Positions 37,374-49,933 are shown, numbered from the stretch's first letter. The stretch is 64,000 nucleotides of DNA from Atriophallophorus winterbourni (GCA_013407085.1 JACCGJ010019687.1:62001-126000); one strand, 5' to 3'. Notes: a model not told the origin generated them from the letters alone. A program made the numbers and translations.

Positions 37374-38614
37374 GTATGCGATTGAGTTCTGTGGTCTCGT
37401 TGATCGATTTCCTTTTGTTCTTGATTGTTATTCTCGTCTCTAATTTGCTCCATGCTTCTACTTCATCATCATCGGGGGCATCCATCATAATATCTATCGA
37501 TGCTTAACTGTCGTTAAATCATTGCATGCTTGTATACGCTTTGCAACCTGTAGTATCTAAGACTGAAGTGTAGAAAACACAACACCGGTCTGAGAATCGG
37601 TAGTCACATGCGAACAGCTGGCAACTATTGTGTTTGTGATAAAAGCACCTGTCAAACTTTTATTCCCACCCCATGTGATACTGAACAAAACAAATGAAAT
37701 TGACAACATGATACTTAAAACAAAACCACCACTGAACACTGTTGTTAGATGCAGCATTGTTCCTCTATACTAGGCCTCAGGTACGGGTTCGTTTGTCTGG
37801 TTTTAGTGAATCAAAGTACCACACGTAATATGGCTATACCGATGGGGTGGGATGCTTGTCTGCCACGCTTATTTTATCAAGTAGTTTCGGGTGTGACAAG
37901 ACAGTCTGATCAAGCGCCTATTCCGGGATGTACATCGTGATAAGGATCAAACACGAGGGTTCATGCTTGAAATGCGTATACGTCACCTCTTGAAGCATTA
38001 AGGCACCAAGTTTAAGTTATAGGTCATGTAGATCTCCAGCTGTCCTCGAAGCGCAACGAAATGTGGAGGGTCTGTATCTGTCTTGTTCTCAAATTCCACA
38101 TGATGTTAATCGTGGCTTTGAAATGGTAACCTTAATCGGAATTCTACTGTGATTTCCCCGGTGTATATGCTAACCAGCGTAGCCTGCAAAGATAAATTCG
38201 ATGCACGCTATAAACAGTACAATTGCAAAATCAAATCCGTGCCTAAGCATTCCCGATAAAGAGTTGCGAACTTCAAGATGGATTTTGTGTTATCAACTCC
38301 TGTGCTTTAGCACGCCTGTTTTCGGTGACCCAATTGGATTAACCCTCGTAATTTAACGACGCTAGTTATTGACGTTCATTGTGGAATCAGCATAATCACA
38401 TGGTAGTTTATTCCTCATTTTCGTTTGCTAGAAACTGAGTCATTCCAATTTTTCCGGAGAAATTCCATCTACTATTATTCGCTGACCGCTTACCGAATTG
38501 TAGTCGGAATTATCTTAGCACCATTCTTGTTGGCGTTTTGTGTTGCTTGATCTCGGTCTACTATAATGTTGTCGAAGCATTCGTTTTTAAAAAGCCCCCA
38601 GCAAGGTGATAAAT

Positions 38615-38745
38615 AATGTCATTCTTCCACTGTTTCAAGCGCCTGCGGATGCTGATCTTACCGTCCCTACCTGATGAGTGCAAACAGCACGAAACCAGTC
38701 GTGGGGTGTGTGTGATGGAAATGCACGCAACTGAGCTTTGTTGTT
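38615..38745 (+). repeat. hammerhead repeat unit, partial, sense orientation
   Basis: Starts in CTTCCACTGTTTCAAGCGCC and runs through the ribozyme centre to GATGGAAATGCACGCAACTG. The upstream third of the unit (the GGTTGGTC hairpin) is missing. Confidence 0.85.
38665..38706 (+). ncRNA. hammerhead ribozyme motif, core intact
   Basis: Stem I pairs CCCTAC (38665-38670) with GTGGGG (38701-38706), six pairs with one U-G. The core CTGATGA is at 38671-38677. Stem II is the hairpin GTGC-AAACA-GCAC (38678-38690). GAAA follows at 38691-38694, then CCAGTC. Stem III is reduced to A-U and C-G plus a C-A mismatch, and the cleavage triplet is GTC, so cleavage is predicted after 38700. All catalytic positions of the hammerhead consensus are present. 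The layout is known from hammerheads; activity is inferred. Confidence 0.8.
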
Positions 38746-39988
38746 CAATGTCATTCATTGTTTTTACGACGTTCAAGTTTCATTCATCGATCTGTTTTGC
38801 AACCGTCTCATTCGTCATTGTCTATACCAGAATAGTTTTCTCGCAATAGCGCGTTAGCAACAAGTAATCTATGGCCTATTTGTTATTAATCACATCAACG
38901 AATGTTTCGTTCCTTCTCGAACTGGCCGTGGTTCTCAAACCAACTCCACCGTATATTGTGCATTCTTTTCTTCGCCAAGATTTCTATGTTCAAGTTTTGA
39001 ATTATGTAACATTCTCTTCGGGCGCAGATGTTTCGCATGTCTGCTTGTTCTCGGCATATTTTGTCGGAAACCTATCGATTAATTCCGAGTGACATTTAGA
39101 ACTGAGGTAATAATCCAGGTTTTAATACACACGAAAAAGCGAATGTCAAGTGTGAGTAATCGACACCGATAATCACATGTTGCTTTCCGATGTTCGATCG
39201 TTCGAACTGTCATCGTGACGGCACAGAGCGATTTTCCGAGCTGCCAGGGTGAATTATTATACGGCAGTTGCGTCAGCTCCATGCAAACGGATGACTGAAT
39301 ACTACTGTTTAATTACTGATGATTCGCCCCATTGTAAATAACGGTTTTGCGTAGAGCACAGTTTAAATTCAATTGGGCGGGTAAATCATATTTATGAATG
39401 AGCCACGGGATCTGCTCAGGATCGATAATGTGCTCGAGCTCATGTCTTGAGCTGTTGTACTTCATTACATACACCTCCAGCTGTTTATCCCTACTGCTTT
39501 GGTAAGTATGTCCGTTTTTATATCAAACACTGAACATGGTCATCCTCAGACACATTGGATATTGAAAGAAATGCTGCATTTAGCACAAAACACAAAATCT
39601 GATGTTGTTGACCCCGGAAGATCGATATTGAATTGGTATGTAATTCACAAGCTCATGATTATACTGAACATCGTTTGACATGATTGATCGTTTCGATTTA
39701 GGAAGCAAAACTCCTTTTCCGCTGTTTGGAAATGACGCTTCCTACTGTACCTTCAAGGTGAACGAGTAAGAGATGTTCTTTCCATCTCACCGGGACAACT
39801 TCCAGAGCTTTCATAACCTATTTACAAACCTTTTAGTAGCGCAAGTGTGGCTTAGCGAAACATAGACTTCCTGATTTGAACTCCCTTTAACGCAAATCTT
39901 TTTGAATACGACAGTTTCCCGTGCTATAGGCTTGATAGAGACACCGGAACCCGCGCTCCCACAGTAGAGCTAAAATATTCTCTATATC

Positions 39989-40306
39989 TCATTTAGAGAG
40001 TACCTCTGTATGTTTTACTCTGTCCATCCACGATATGTTTAAGATCCGATGGAAGCTCTGTAAACTGAAAACATGCAGCTTCATTTCATGGATGGTGTGA
40101 ATGGTTGAGGTCTCTTGAGTAAGCAGTAAGGAATTTACTACACACACGCTGTGTACCATCACTTCCGTCTTCACGGTCAGCTTGCCTTTACCGCGACACG
40201 ACAATTCGAACGGGAATAAAAACCATTTATCTACCAAACCACTGATTGAACTTGGTGTCTTTCGTGCTGTTATGCGCAATATGTAAACCAAAACACAAGG
40301 TGACAT
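39989..40306 (-). mobile_element. RTE-like LINE, C-terminal fragment
   Basis: The - strand reads GKLTVKTEVMVHSVCVVNSL, STIHTIHEMKLHVFSLQSFH and RILNISWMDRVKHTEVLSK. This matches the LTVKTKMMVYSA, LNAFHLRSIRRILNIPWM and VTNAELLS blocks at 59080-59280, from the same LINE family as 32580-34726. It is a short decayed piece. Confidence 0.78.
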
Positions 40307-41703
40307 GGTATTTCAAGCTGACAGTTTTTAACAGTCACGATGGTAGGTGATGCAGTACAATGACTCAAAAAATTTGAACTTGTTTATGCTGTCGTCGAAA
40401 AGTCAGTCTATTAGCGACTGAAGCTGCTTTGAGGTGTGATTAATGAAGGCATATTCACCATCTTGGTTGGTGCTCCGGAACGATTCAAAGAATAGTGCGT
40501 GTCACAACATGTGTGCAATTGATTACCTTCTATTCTCGTCCTAAGAGAAAGCGTTTAACGTGGAATGGACATGCTGAGTTCGAGATGGTCCTTCCGCGGA
40601 AGCTTTCCCCTAATCAACGTATAACATCCTGTGCTTATCCAGACACTTAATAAAGCTGTAATTGTGCGATGATAATTTCCATGAATAATCAATTGCAGAA
40701 TCTGCACTGAGATACACTCTATCAGTCAATTCCGTGAAGCCTCATCTCTACTAATGGTAAACAAGTTGTTGACGTCATTCAAAACTAAGCCGCATCCTCG
40801 CCGCCACGAAGCCCGATGTAATGAGCGTCAGGTTCTATACTCGAATGGCGAATTACACACGGAAATTTATTATATTTCAACTAATATTTCCTGGTTATGG
40901 TGGTGCGTTTCTCATTGTCATTTTTTTGCTCTACGTGGTCAACCATTCTCGTAAAATGTCCTGTTGATTTGAGATTTTACGCCTGAGATTTTATCATTAT
41001 TTGGACTAGAATTGTTGCACGTTACTTTTGATTAACGAAGTATATTTCACTAATGTAAAAGCTGACATTATTTGGGCTCTCATTATAGTGTTCAACGTGA
41101 GAGTAAATAAATATAGCATACAATACAACCGCCTGCTTAGAGCATTTCGTTAAACTTAGAAATCAATGGCGGATAAGAAAAACCCTGTTTAATCAAATAA
41201 ACATTCAATATACGTTTAAAAGCCTATGCTTTTATTACACTACCTAGTACAACTTACTTTCCCGCAATTGAATAGTGTCGGCCACGAAAAAATCACCAGC
41301 TGTGGCATCAAGTTTGAACATCATCTACCATCCCTCCGCTGCTTAAAATACAACTGCTCAGCCTCAAGAGAACCACATTTGCATAGAGACCATCAATTCA
41401 CGAGACGCTACTCATTCTCCGACTTCGTGTTCAAACACACGACCTGTCTTGTTTCGTAGCGCTAGTTCTATTGACAAAGCAGCTGTCAGCTGACCTGATG
41501 CAGCCGCTGCGAGTATTGTTCGTGGGACCGACGCCAATCATACCAAGTCTGACTCATCGACTCATCCGCCTCGTGCATTTTTTCGATCATCTGAATGAGA
41601 ATGCAAATCAGTGTTTGCACTCGTGTGTCACTTGTCATTCTTTCCATATAGCGCGTTTCGCTGTTGAGTTGATTATACCAACTAACCGTTTTTCTCTCGC
41701 CAG

Positions 41704-42018
41704 ATGGTGCTGTTGAATATGCTATACCAGAGGGCGGGATTTATCGAATGGATCCGCGTATGCAAATTTCTTTGAACGACACAGACTATGACGGCGTTTG
41801 GACGAGTCTCACGCTGAACTCACAAAATTCACGGAACCTGGAGGAAACTCGTGAGCGGAGAGGTTATTTTCATGGTGGTCTTGGTCTTCTGATGGACAAA
41901 AATTACTATGACGGTCAGTTGCCCGAGAGCGGAGACAATCACAACGTTGTCGGTTGGTTTAGACGGCAGTACTCCTCACCAACAGATCGGGTGATCATGA
42001 TGTTCACGTTTGATCAAG
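41704..42018 (+). CDS. DDR-like exon d: discoidin-like domain, first half
   Basis: 105 codons beginning DGAVEYAIPEGGIYRMD (first D spans the splice) and continuing through MQISLNDTDYDGVWTSL, GGLGLLMDKNYYDG and DNHNVVGWFRRQY to MMFTFDQ. These match the YDG, LTDG and VGW blocks of the DDR discoidin-like domain that packs against the discoidin domain. Acceptor TCTCGCCAG, donor CAAG|GTTAGT, phase 1 on both sides. Confidence 0.93.
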
Positions 42019-43169
42019 GTTAGTCTCTCGTAATGTAAAGGTTTTCGCATTGTACTTATCCATTCATATTTCCAGCCAAGTCGTTTTTTCAAAACTAATA
42101 CATGTAATGCATTTGAATGCCTAATGCTGACATGCATGGGCAGTGAGAATAGCTAAAGGTTGCGAAAGTCCAGCTGAAGGGAAACGACTCTAAGCTATAC
42201 ACAGCAGCAACATGATCCGTTTCCGAAACCAAAATGTTTCTCGAAGGGTACAAATAGATACACATTTTTGACAGTGTGTAAATATCTTCGAACCAACTAA
42301 AGCCGAAAGGATTGGTTCGCATTCTGCTTTCTTTGTCAAAAGTGTGTTCCGCATTCACTCATCGAATTGACGTGTGATGCTATCGTGTTTAATGTAGCGT
42401 GTCACGAAGCCATGATTCTATAATATCCAGTTTCACTATTGGCTGAGAATCCCAATTTCAGTTGGGATTACGATCAGTCTCTATTTAATAATACATTCAT
42501 GGCTGTGCTATTCCTGTGATCGAAAAATGAGGTTTCGGGAATATATGACATTCATTCTATTATTGGTTAAGTTCCATTTACTTACAACCAATTATCTATT
42601 TCTCACGGTTTACAGCTGTTGGGTCTAGGGAGAGAGCTCAACTCGCTGAATTAATCCTGCTGTCTGCATCTGAAGGAACCCAACTAGTTCCTAAACAGTA
42701 GTGCATTGCCATGGGGATGCCAACAACAACTTTGTATTCGTCATTCATAAGCGTTTTAAAGCTTGATCCGATTTGCTGTCCGAATCGGTTTTGAATCGCT
42801 TATTTGGTTGTCAAACATATCATCCCAAGTTCCAAACTTGGTCATTAGTTTGCCTTTGTGATATTTATGGCTTAACACATCGCGAATCAATCGAATGCAT
42901 GTTTTACAATCTGTGGGCCTATCCATGCCCAGTTTCCACCCGTCATATGGACCAGATTTTTCGCTAATTATAATTAACAAACTTCAGTTTCTTCTCCCGT
43001 TTCGCGCTGAATGAATTCTATTGATTTACTAGCGCTGTCCTTGGCTATCAAAACTGTGTTGAATTCCACACATGTCCCTCCGCGCCTGTTTGTTTGCTGT
43101 CAAGGTCCTGGCAGGGGCGACAAACGGTGACCTCATCAGATTTCGCCAGATTGTGTGGTTGTTTTCAGG

Positions 43170-43262
43170 TCAACTTGTAACTAAGATGGCCCTACCTGAT
43201 GAGTGCAAACAGCACGAAACCGGTCGTGGGGTGTGAATGACGGAAAAGCATGCAAATGAATA
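43170..43262 (+). repeat. hammerhead repeat unit, truncated, sense orientation
   Basis: The ribozyme centre and the 3' part (GGAAAAGCATGCAAATGA) are present. The 5' part of the unit is replaced by unrelated sequence just upstream of CCCTAC. Confidence 0.85.
43190..43231 (+). ncRNA. hammerhead ribozyme motif, all three stems intact
   Basis: Stem I pairs CCCTAC (43190-43195) with GTGGGG (43226-43231). CTGATGA is at 43196-43202. Stem II is a perfect GTGC/GCAC hairpin with an AAACA loop (43203-43215). GAAA is at 43216-43219, stem III is the palindrome ACCGGT (43219-43224), and the cleavage nucleotide is C43225 in a GTC triplet. No core position deviates from the hammerhead consensus. Stem III has no loop, so one copy alone may fold poorly and a two-copy fold is plausible. 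Downstream GCATGC could extend stem I in longer units. Confidence 0.86.
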
Positions 43263-44251
43263 TTTTGTAAGATGGCCAACGTTCGGTAAACCCTGTTCTC
43301 GCTACCGTGACAACTGACCCGAGCGAGTTAGTTTCATGCCCGAAACGTCGTTGATTTTGTGTACACAATGTCGGCGACAAACTTCTCTGGATTGACCAGA
43401 AATGTCAAATAGTAGTTGTTTTAAACGCTGTTGAAAATTGAGTTGGCTTTCAGCTTTGTAATGTTAAGAAAGATTTTATGGATATCGGTGTCTCTGAGAT
43501 TGAGTCAGTTCTCAGATTCTATTCATGAGTCAGTCTTGTAGCTTTGGCCGTGTTACCCTTACTTAATAACCAATAGTTCTTTTTCCATCTTTGTTTGGCT
43601 GTTTCAAGCTATGGACAGACATTTATTTATTGTTCTAACAAACAAGGATTGTTCAATTCATAGATTCGCTGCAACATCTGAAACAACGCCAAAACCAAGC
43701 TGTCGTCTGCCCCAGCTGCTGTCCATTTTGTTAGCAGTATGGTTTAATGAATCATTTTATCTATTATCTGTGCGCATTCTCAACGAATCAAAATCTTTTC
43801 TCATTCAACAAGCGGAACTGCAATAGTTTAATTGTTCAAGGTTTACTTGTAGAATATCTAGACGACCATGAAGCATTGTTTGCTAAGCTTCAACCATATG
43901 TAACAGCATTCTGTAAGTGTCTTTCAAGCCGTTGTGGAAATTCTACCTCACATTTGTGACATATTTTAAGAACTATCCTCACTTGATTAAATCGATTTAT
44001 TGCGCCTAAAGTTTCTTAATGATTCACACAAGTTGTGGAACCACCATGTTTGCATGTCTATCTTCGATTTATCTGCCTTGTCAATCTGTCAGCGATGCTA
44101 TCGTTCCTTGCCGAATCAGCAGATAAGCTGAGTAAACACACTCAGGACATTTTGGAGTGCTTGAGTAAACAACTCACAACGTGGAAGGAAAATTTATTGT
44201 GAAAGAACATCATTGGTTATCTATTCTTCTTCTTCTTTTGATTTGTCCCAG

Positions 44252-44521
44252 TACGGAATTTTACTTCACTGCGGATTCATGCGTTAAACTCGTTGGACTA
44301 CGTTGCAATTTTCCGTCGCATTGCGGTGCAATTCAGTATCGGCGGTGACTACTTTGATCGCCGATATGATCCCGTTGTAGAAGACATCCCGCGGGATAGC
44401 TACGACAGACAATCCCGCTGGATACCGCTGAAACTTGGCGGTCGTATCGGGCGGTTTATTCGTGTCACGTTGTGGTTCGATTACGATTGGATCGTTCTGT
44501 CGGAGATTACGTTTAAGTCAA
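44252..44521 (+). CDS. DDR-like exon e: discoidin-like domain, second half
   Basis: 90 codons: VRNFTSLRIHALNSLDYVAI, then FRRIAVQFSIGGDYFD, RWIPLKLGGRIGRFIRVTLW and WIVLSEITFKS. NFTS is a potential N-glycosylation site conserved in DDRs, and SEITF is the last strand of the domain. Acceptor TTTGTCCCAG, donor CAA|GTGAGT, phase 1 on both sides. Confidence 0.93.
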
Positions 44522-47500
44522 GTGAGTTGGTGTTCAACATTTTTGATGAAAAAGCGAATTATCTCACGCATTGTTCGACAACGAAAGATACAGCATAGCT
44601 ATACTCTTTCACGCTGTCCGTTATCATGGACCCATTGATTTTAAACTGGTAGTTTAGGAAAATTGCCTAATTTTTCCAAAATTTCAGAAGTGGTTTCATC
44701 CATGTGAACGAATTTATATCACCTCCTTAAAAAACTATATCAATTACGACGATCCTTAATGCTGTTTTGTTTCAAACTTGAATTAAAAACGTCCCAAACT
44801 GTTTTTTCCCATTTGATTTTGAGAGCCATTTCCTGGACAAGTATTCCCGTGGCTATTGGTCAGAATTGTTACAATGTTCAGCTGCTGGTGTGTAATGTTT
44901 GCGAGAGTTCCTAAATGATACAATTTCGGGATTTGATCCAATTTTTTACGAAATTCGCAACCTTAAGTTACACACGTCCAGATCGAACATTAAATATTTG
45001 TGTAAGCCAACCAAGATCCAGGACTGAACGAATTGACTAGAACGTTAAATGGCTTTCATATTTCTTTTATCAACACATCACATTCGAGTGATATCGTAAT
45101 AAAAAGTGTAACAATGAAAGCTTGGAAGATTTTTGGGTGAACCTTAGTGTCGGTAGCGACCACTTTCATGGAAATCTAAAATCCGCGCTTTTGTTTACAC
45201 CCTCTCTTTCGTTCATAAGTTCAAGTATTCACCTTTGATACAATATTCTTTTAGAATTTTACTTTAATTGTTGGAATTTCGATTGTCCATAAATGCAAAT
45301 ATTAAAAAATAAGATTTATTCAATGTATTGTATTCAGCTTTGCACATACCTTTTTTCACAATATCACGTGGAAAATAAACGCATTGTATTGCTAACCCTT
45401 ACACTTACACTCCACTTCCTCCTCTGAGCGCTTTATTAGCGCTTTGCTAGTTGAAATTGCTACGTAAGTTTTGTAGAAGGAACATTTGAGTTCAATTACT
45501 GGTTTATTCCGTGCTAAGTACTTATAACATTTGCAGTTCGCTTAGCATAGTAGCATTCTAAGGTAGATTGCTAGAACTCAAGGCACATCTTAGAATTTTT
45601 TGCTGTATTAAAAGTGAAACAAGTGTGACGAGCGATGAAAGATTATGGACTCATTGTTAGTTAAACTTTAACATAATGCTGGAAGCATATTTTCCAGTTA
45701 AATGTACGAAGATAAACTAACTGGGATCAAAACTGCAGCTTCTCTTATCTTCCAACCACAGAAACCCTTCGAATCTTCCGGCTTTCATCGCACTCATGTG
45801 TTTATTGATTTCAAGTGACCGAACAAGGTTGAATTTGTTCAGGTTCTTATAGATCTGTGGCGTAAAATTTCTAGCGTGTTCAGACAATTTCAACCCTTGT
45901 CACAAAATGATCATCAAAGGAAAGCTGAGTGTATAAATCAGACAATCCACATGTGTTACAACTGTTTTTTCACTGATTACATGTTGACCAAAATCAAATG
46001 TTCAATAGAGCTATATGAATTTTTGAAAAACCAGGCAATAATTTTCACAACCAACCCACTCAAAATACCTCGGCTGAAAATCGCATCGAAATAAGCAATT
46101 CTATTTGTTCTAATTCGGACTCTGTTGTCCTGACTCCATATTACTTTTTCAAGGTCAATCAATAATTTGATAACGTTGCGACTATCCCCACCCAGAATCA
46201 CAATGTCTTGCTATCCTATATGGTTATAACGTTTACACTGTCCCGTTTATTAATTATTTACTCCGATGTGCATTCAGTTGTAATGCATTCAATAATTTAA
46301 GTAGTCAGGCTATCGAGACATCGTTTAGTTGACGTCTGCTTCTGCTTGTGTTTCACTTCAATGTGACAGTTCACTCCCGACAACTCGTTGCATGTCATGT
46401 CACTGGCATGTCAGTGTACAGCCAGAACGAAAGTATCGCTAATCGGTTGATGGTTCGGTCCAAATGACTGATGGTTCCAGTGCCAATACTGTCCGCTATT
46501 TATTAGCCCTTATTGATTTAAACCCTGGGTACGCCAACTTATTTCACACTCGGACACACTTGAAAATGTAGTTTCTGGGTTTTCTTCAATGCGTTTTTAA
46601 AGGGCATCAATTATTGAAGGAAATTGCTGCGAGCTGTTACGTTTTGGAAACAACTAAGTGAACGGGTAGTTTACTTGACGATATCATGCTTTAATTCATT
46701 CATATTTTAGCCCATGTTTCGAAGCATGTCTCATCATTCCACGTTGAAAACCTCCTTTGTATTGCATGAGATAAAAGTCACTCATTGGTGTAAATTGCCG
46801 CAGTTTTTCAAACATTACGTGTGGGTTTCATGCTTGACATTTGCGTGCACCTTCAGCAACGATAGTATTAGGTTTGTAGTTGATAACTGGTTAGCAGCTG
46901 ATAACTGGAGGCGAATATTCACGTTTCATCACTGCGGAATATAATACCTGCAACCTTTCCTGATTCCATTCACTTCCTGACCGGGTTTGACCATCTTCAA
47001 GGCTCAGTTTGTGCGAGGACTATGCGCGTATGAATGTTTCAGAATTTAATAAGGAACTACAGCTCACTCGACTCAGATCTCATCTTCGCATAACGCTTAT
47101 GTGAACCTGCACATTCATTTATCTGTGGAACCTGAACGCGGAAGCCCAATCGATCAGATGAAAATTCACTTTGACAAAACGAGGACACACTAAAATGACA
47201 GTTGTGTCACCCAAATGGCGGTTCCAGCCCGTATCATATATCTTTGAACTTGATTATTGTGAGGAAAGATGCGTGAGACCGATGAAGTAGTCAATGTCGT
47301 AGACATGAATTTAATAGTCATCGGCATTGCTAGGTTTTTGGTAACCTTGTGCTTTTGTCTTTGCCGGATTAAGGGTCATAATCTGAACAGGGAACATGAT
47401 TAAGTATCATTGCACACCGCCTCTAATTGGCCTTACCACTGAACAGCTAGGACTTCCGCGTCATGTAAACAAACCAGCACTTGTTGACTGATTTACATAG

Positions 47501-49117
47501 CACAAGGCGTATTCACGCCAATCTCGTGTTACATAACAAGGTCAAGGCCGCTCTATATCGTGTCTCACACGCACGAACACAAGTAAAAGGCTGTTGGGAA
47601 TGCGAGCATTGAAGTCTTTGTTTTCCCTGGGGCACGCTTGATGAAAACGGCAACACTCCAATTAATTTATGCTTGACTCAATTGATGTTCTTTTGCTAAA
47701 CAGAGGTTCCTTGTGGCCTAGCTATGTAATCACAATTACGTAGATTTGGCACTGAATTCTTGCTTCTTTATTTGCCTCATCACTAAATTCAACAAAATAC
47801 AAACTCGAACTATGCTTGTAATCGGGCCTATCAACTGTGCGTCTTAAGGTTTGCATAATATAATCTTGAAAATTGAAATTTGAAAAAGGCCTTATTTGTC
47901 CTTTCTTCGATATCAAAGAAAGGTTTTAGTACGTGACACTAAACATTTATACTGTGCAAATCATAGAGTAAATAATCTACGATTGATATCCCCCAACAAA
48001 TGTCCAGATTTCTAAGCTTTTATATCACGCACATCACGGCTAGTTTTCGTGCTGTTTACACTCAGGTAGGATCAGGATCCACGTTCACAGAAATTGAGAA
48101 ATTATGATAAACTAAAATTTATGGTTTTGATCCTTTCTTGGACCTTGAATCATCTTCTGCATCACGATTGTTCTGCAATATTCTGAAACCAGAAAAATAC
48201 ACACCCACTTGATTTCAGAGAGCCATACAATAAACGTTCCAATCTTTCCAGGCAATATCTTTGAAATATCAAACTTTCTGTAACGTTTCTTTTATTTCCA
48301 TTTGAGTGTAATCCACCTTAAGATTCACAGAAAATTAATATGTAATCGTGCAGTACAGTTGTGAAACATTTACCTTCATTTTGACATATTCTCACGCCGC
48401 AAATCGATAAGCGGTGCACATTTTTTAAACCAGCACCAAAATTTCGAACAAAAATTTCGCGGTAATCATATTCGTTATCGGGTTTTTGTTTTCATTTCTA
48501 TCAGATGAGTTACTAAACATCATTTCCACTCAGTGTTCACTAGACTACTCCAACTGTTATGTCAGTGAAACAGGAAAATTCTTCCTACTTAGAGTGCACG
48601 TTTAACAATCATGTATATGGTGTCCTTGGAATATATGGCTTGAACTTCGTTCTTCATTCAGATCCTGTATCGCTCTCTTTATCATCACAGAGCAAAGATT
48701 TGTACATTCTCTTCCATTGGAACAAGGCAGCGTTTCAACTAATTACGGTTGAGTAGCCTGAATTACTGTACAACGAATGGCGATTTCCAAGTCAATTTCG
48801 GGTCTCATCTTGATTTTTGCACTGATAAAGTTAAAGTTGACCTTAATCACTTTAGTCACATAATTCAAGCAAAATGTCTCTCCTTATTCGCGAGTTATAG
48901 ACCAAAGTTATCACACCATTATACACCAAACACCTCAACCGATCTGTGGGTAAATTCGCAGCCAAATTATGCTAATATGATCTCCTAGCGACAGCAGCGG
49001 CTTTCTGCCGCGTCTTGTCTATTTGCATATTCATTGTGACCTACATTTTCTCATGAACTATGAGTAATGCCTTTTCGCAGACACACGGATATTCTCATTC
49101 AATTCTCACCATAACAG
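44522..49117 (+). other. intron of the DDR-like gene
   Basis: Bounded by GTGAGT and CATAACAG. It contains a damaged hammerhead copy at 48027-48100; otherwise no feature was recognised in about 4.6 kb. Confidence 0.7.
48027..48100 (-). repeat. hammerhead repeat, core deleted
   Basis: Ribozyme sense is the - strand. Stem II GTGT-AAACA-GCAC and GAAA are visible, but the core reads CTGA followed directly by stem II, so TGA of the core is lost, and the cleavage end reads GCC. Inactive. Confidence 0.7.
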
Positions 49118-49306
49118 CTTTGGTCGAAGGTGATAAATTCCCGGCCGAACAAGCGAGCGATCCACCAAGGCGTCCAGCAGATTTGGGTTTAAGCGATTCC
49201 GAAATGTTTGGCCCTTGGTTGGAATCAGTTGCCATGAAGAGGGTTAACAAGGATCCAGAAGCGATTCCTGGCCAGGTCACCGATACCGTATCAACAGAAA
49301 ACGAGG
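49118..49306 (+). CDS. DDR-like exon f1: extracellular linker
   Basis: 63 codons reading TLVEGDKFPAEQASDPPRRP, then LGLSDSEMFGPWLESVAMKR and VTDTVSTENE. No domain is recognised; its place matches the linker between the discoidin-like domain and the membrane in DDRs. The acceptor CATAACAG at 49117 was chosen because it restores phase 1 from exon e. The earlier TTTTCGCAG at 49080 would put a stop in frame. Donor GAGG|GTGGGT at phase 1. Confidence 0.82.
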
Positions 49307-49387
49307 GTGGGTGCTTAAGTTTGGTTGCCATATGTTGCAAGCTCTTTTTCATGCCCGTATTTAATAATGCTGCTATTGTCTGTACAG
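49307..49387 (+). other. 81-base intron or retained in-frame segment
   Basis: Starts GTGGGT, ends TGTCTGTACAG, and is exactly 27 codons long with no stop. Read through, it encodes a cysteine-rich hydrophobic stretch (CLSLVAICCKLFFMPVF). That differs from the linker on both sides, so splicing is the more likely reading, but retention would keep the frame. Confidence 0.65.
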
Positions 49388-49933
49388 ATCCTGATCCAAT
49401 GGAGCGGAATTCGCTTACCGAAGCTTCTTTGGAGGTTTTATCCCGAGATCCTCATGCTACCACCCCATATGTGATTGCTGTTTTATGCTGCTGCCTCGGT
49501 TCTATTGCATTCGTGACGTTATTCGTTTTCATGATGTATCGTGTTAGGAGGTATCGTCGTGGTCGATTGAAGAAACTCAGAAACTCATCTACCCCGAACA
49601 ACAAGACTCATCAACTTTTGCTGACGAACAATCAGAACACACAGTATACCTCCTCGAGTTACAGCCAAGATCCTTTGTTAGCAGACGGCACTTTCCCGAG
49701 CGTTTTCTCAAACTCTTTTCAATACAATCAGCTCAAATCACCCATGTCCCCACAATTTGGGCAATTCACCGCACTACCCAATACAATTGATGGCTCCATG
49801 TTCCCGGTTCTCAACTTGCCAGAATCCGGCTTTTCGGTCCCCATGCTACCGGCACATGCAACGTTTCCACAGACGCATTTCGATGCAATGGGTACACCAA
49901 GTTACAACCACTTTTCTCCGGGTATGGATCATG
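49388..49933 (+). CDS. DDR-like exon f2: transmembrane helix and start of cytoplasmic tail
   Basis: 182 codons. Starts DPDPMERNSLTEASLEVLSR, then the membrane segment PYVIAVLCCCLGSIAFVTLF with VFMMY (about 49465-49540), followed by the basic stop-transfer RVRRYRRGRLKK. The rest is a Ser/Asn/Gln/Pro-rich tail with several tyrosines. Position and topology match a single-pass type I receptor. Acceptor TGTACAG, donor CATG|GTAAGT, phase 1 both sides. Confidence 0.88.

Larger units (their letters stand above)
37374..41703 (+). other. intron of the DDR-like gene with an intact hammerhead motif and a LINE scrap
   Basis: Bounded by GTATGC and TCTCGCCAG. It contains the hammerhead repeat at 38615-38745 and the LINE fragment at 39989-40306. 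The rest shows nothing recognisable. Confidence 0.75.
42019..44251 (+). other. intron of the DDR-like gene with an intact hammerhead motif
   Basis: Bounded by GTTAGT and ATTTGTCCCAG. It contains the hammerhead copy at 43170-43262. No other element recognised. Confidence 0.75.

Noticed and set aside
49060..49117. ATG and TTTTCGCAG acceptor before exon f1
   Set aside because: Joining exon e to 49081 gives a stop soon after; only the acceptor at 49117 keeps the frame.
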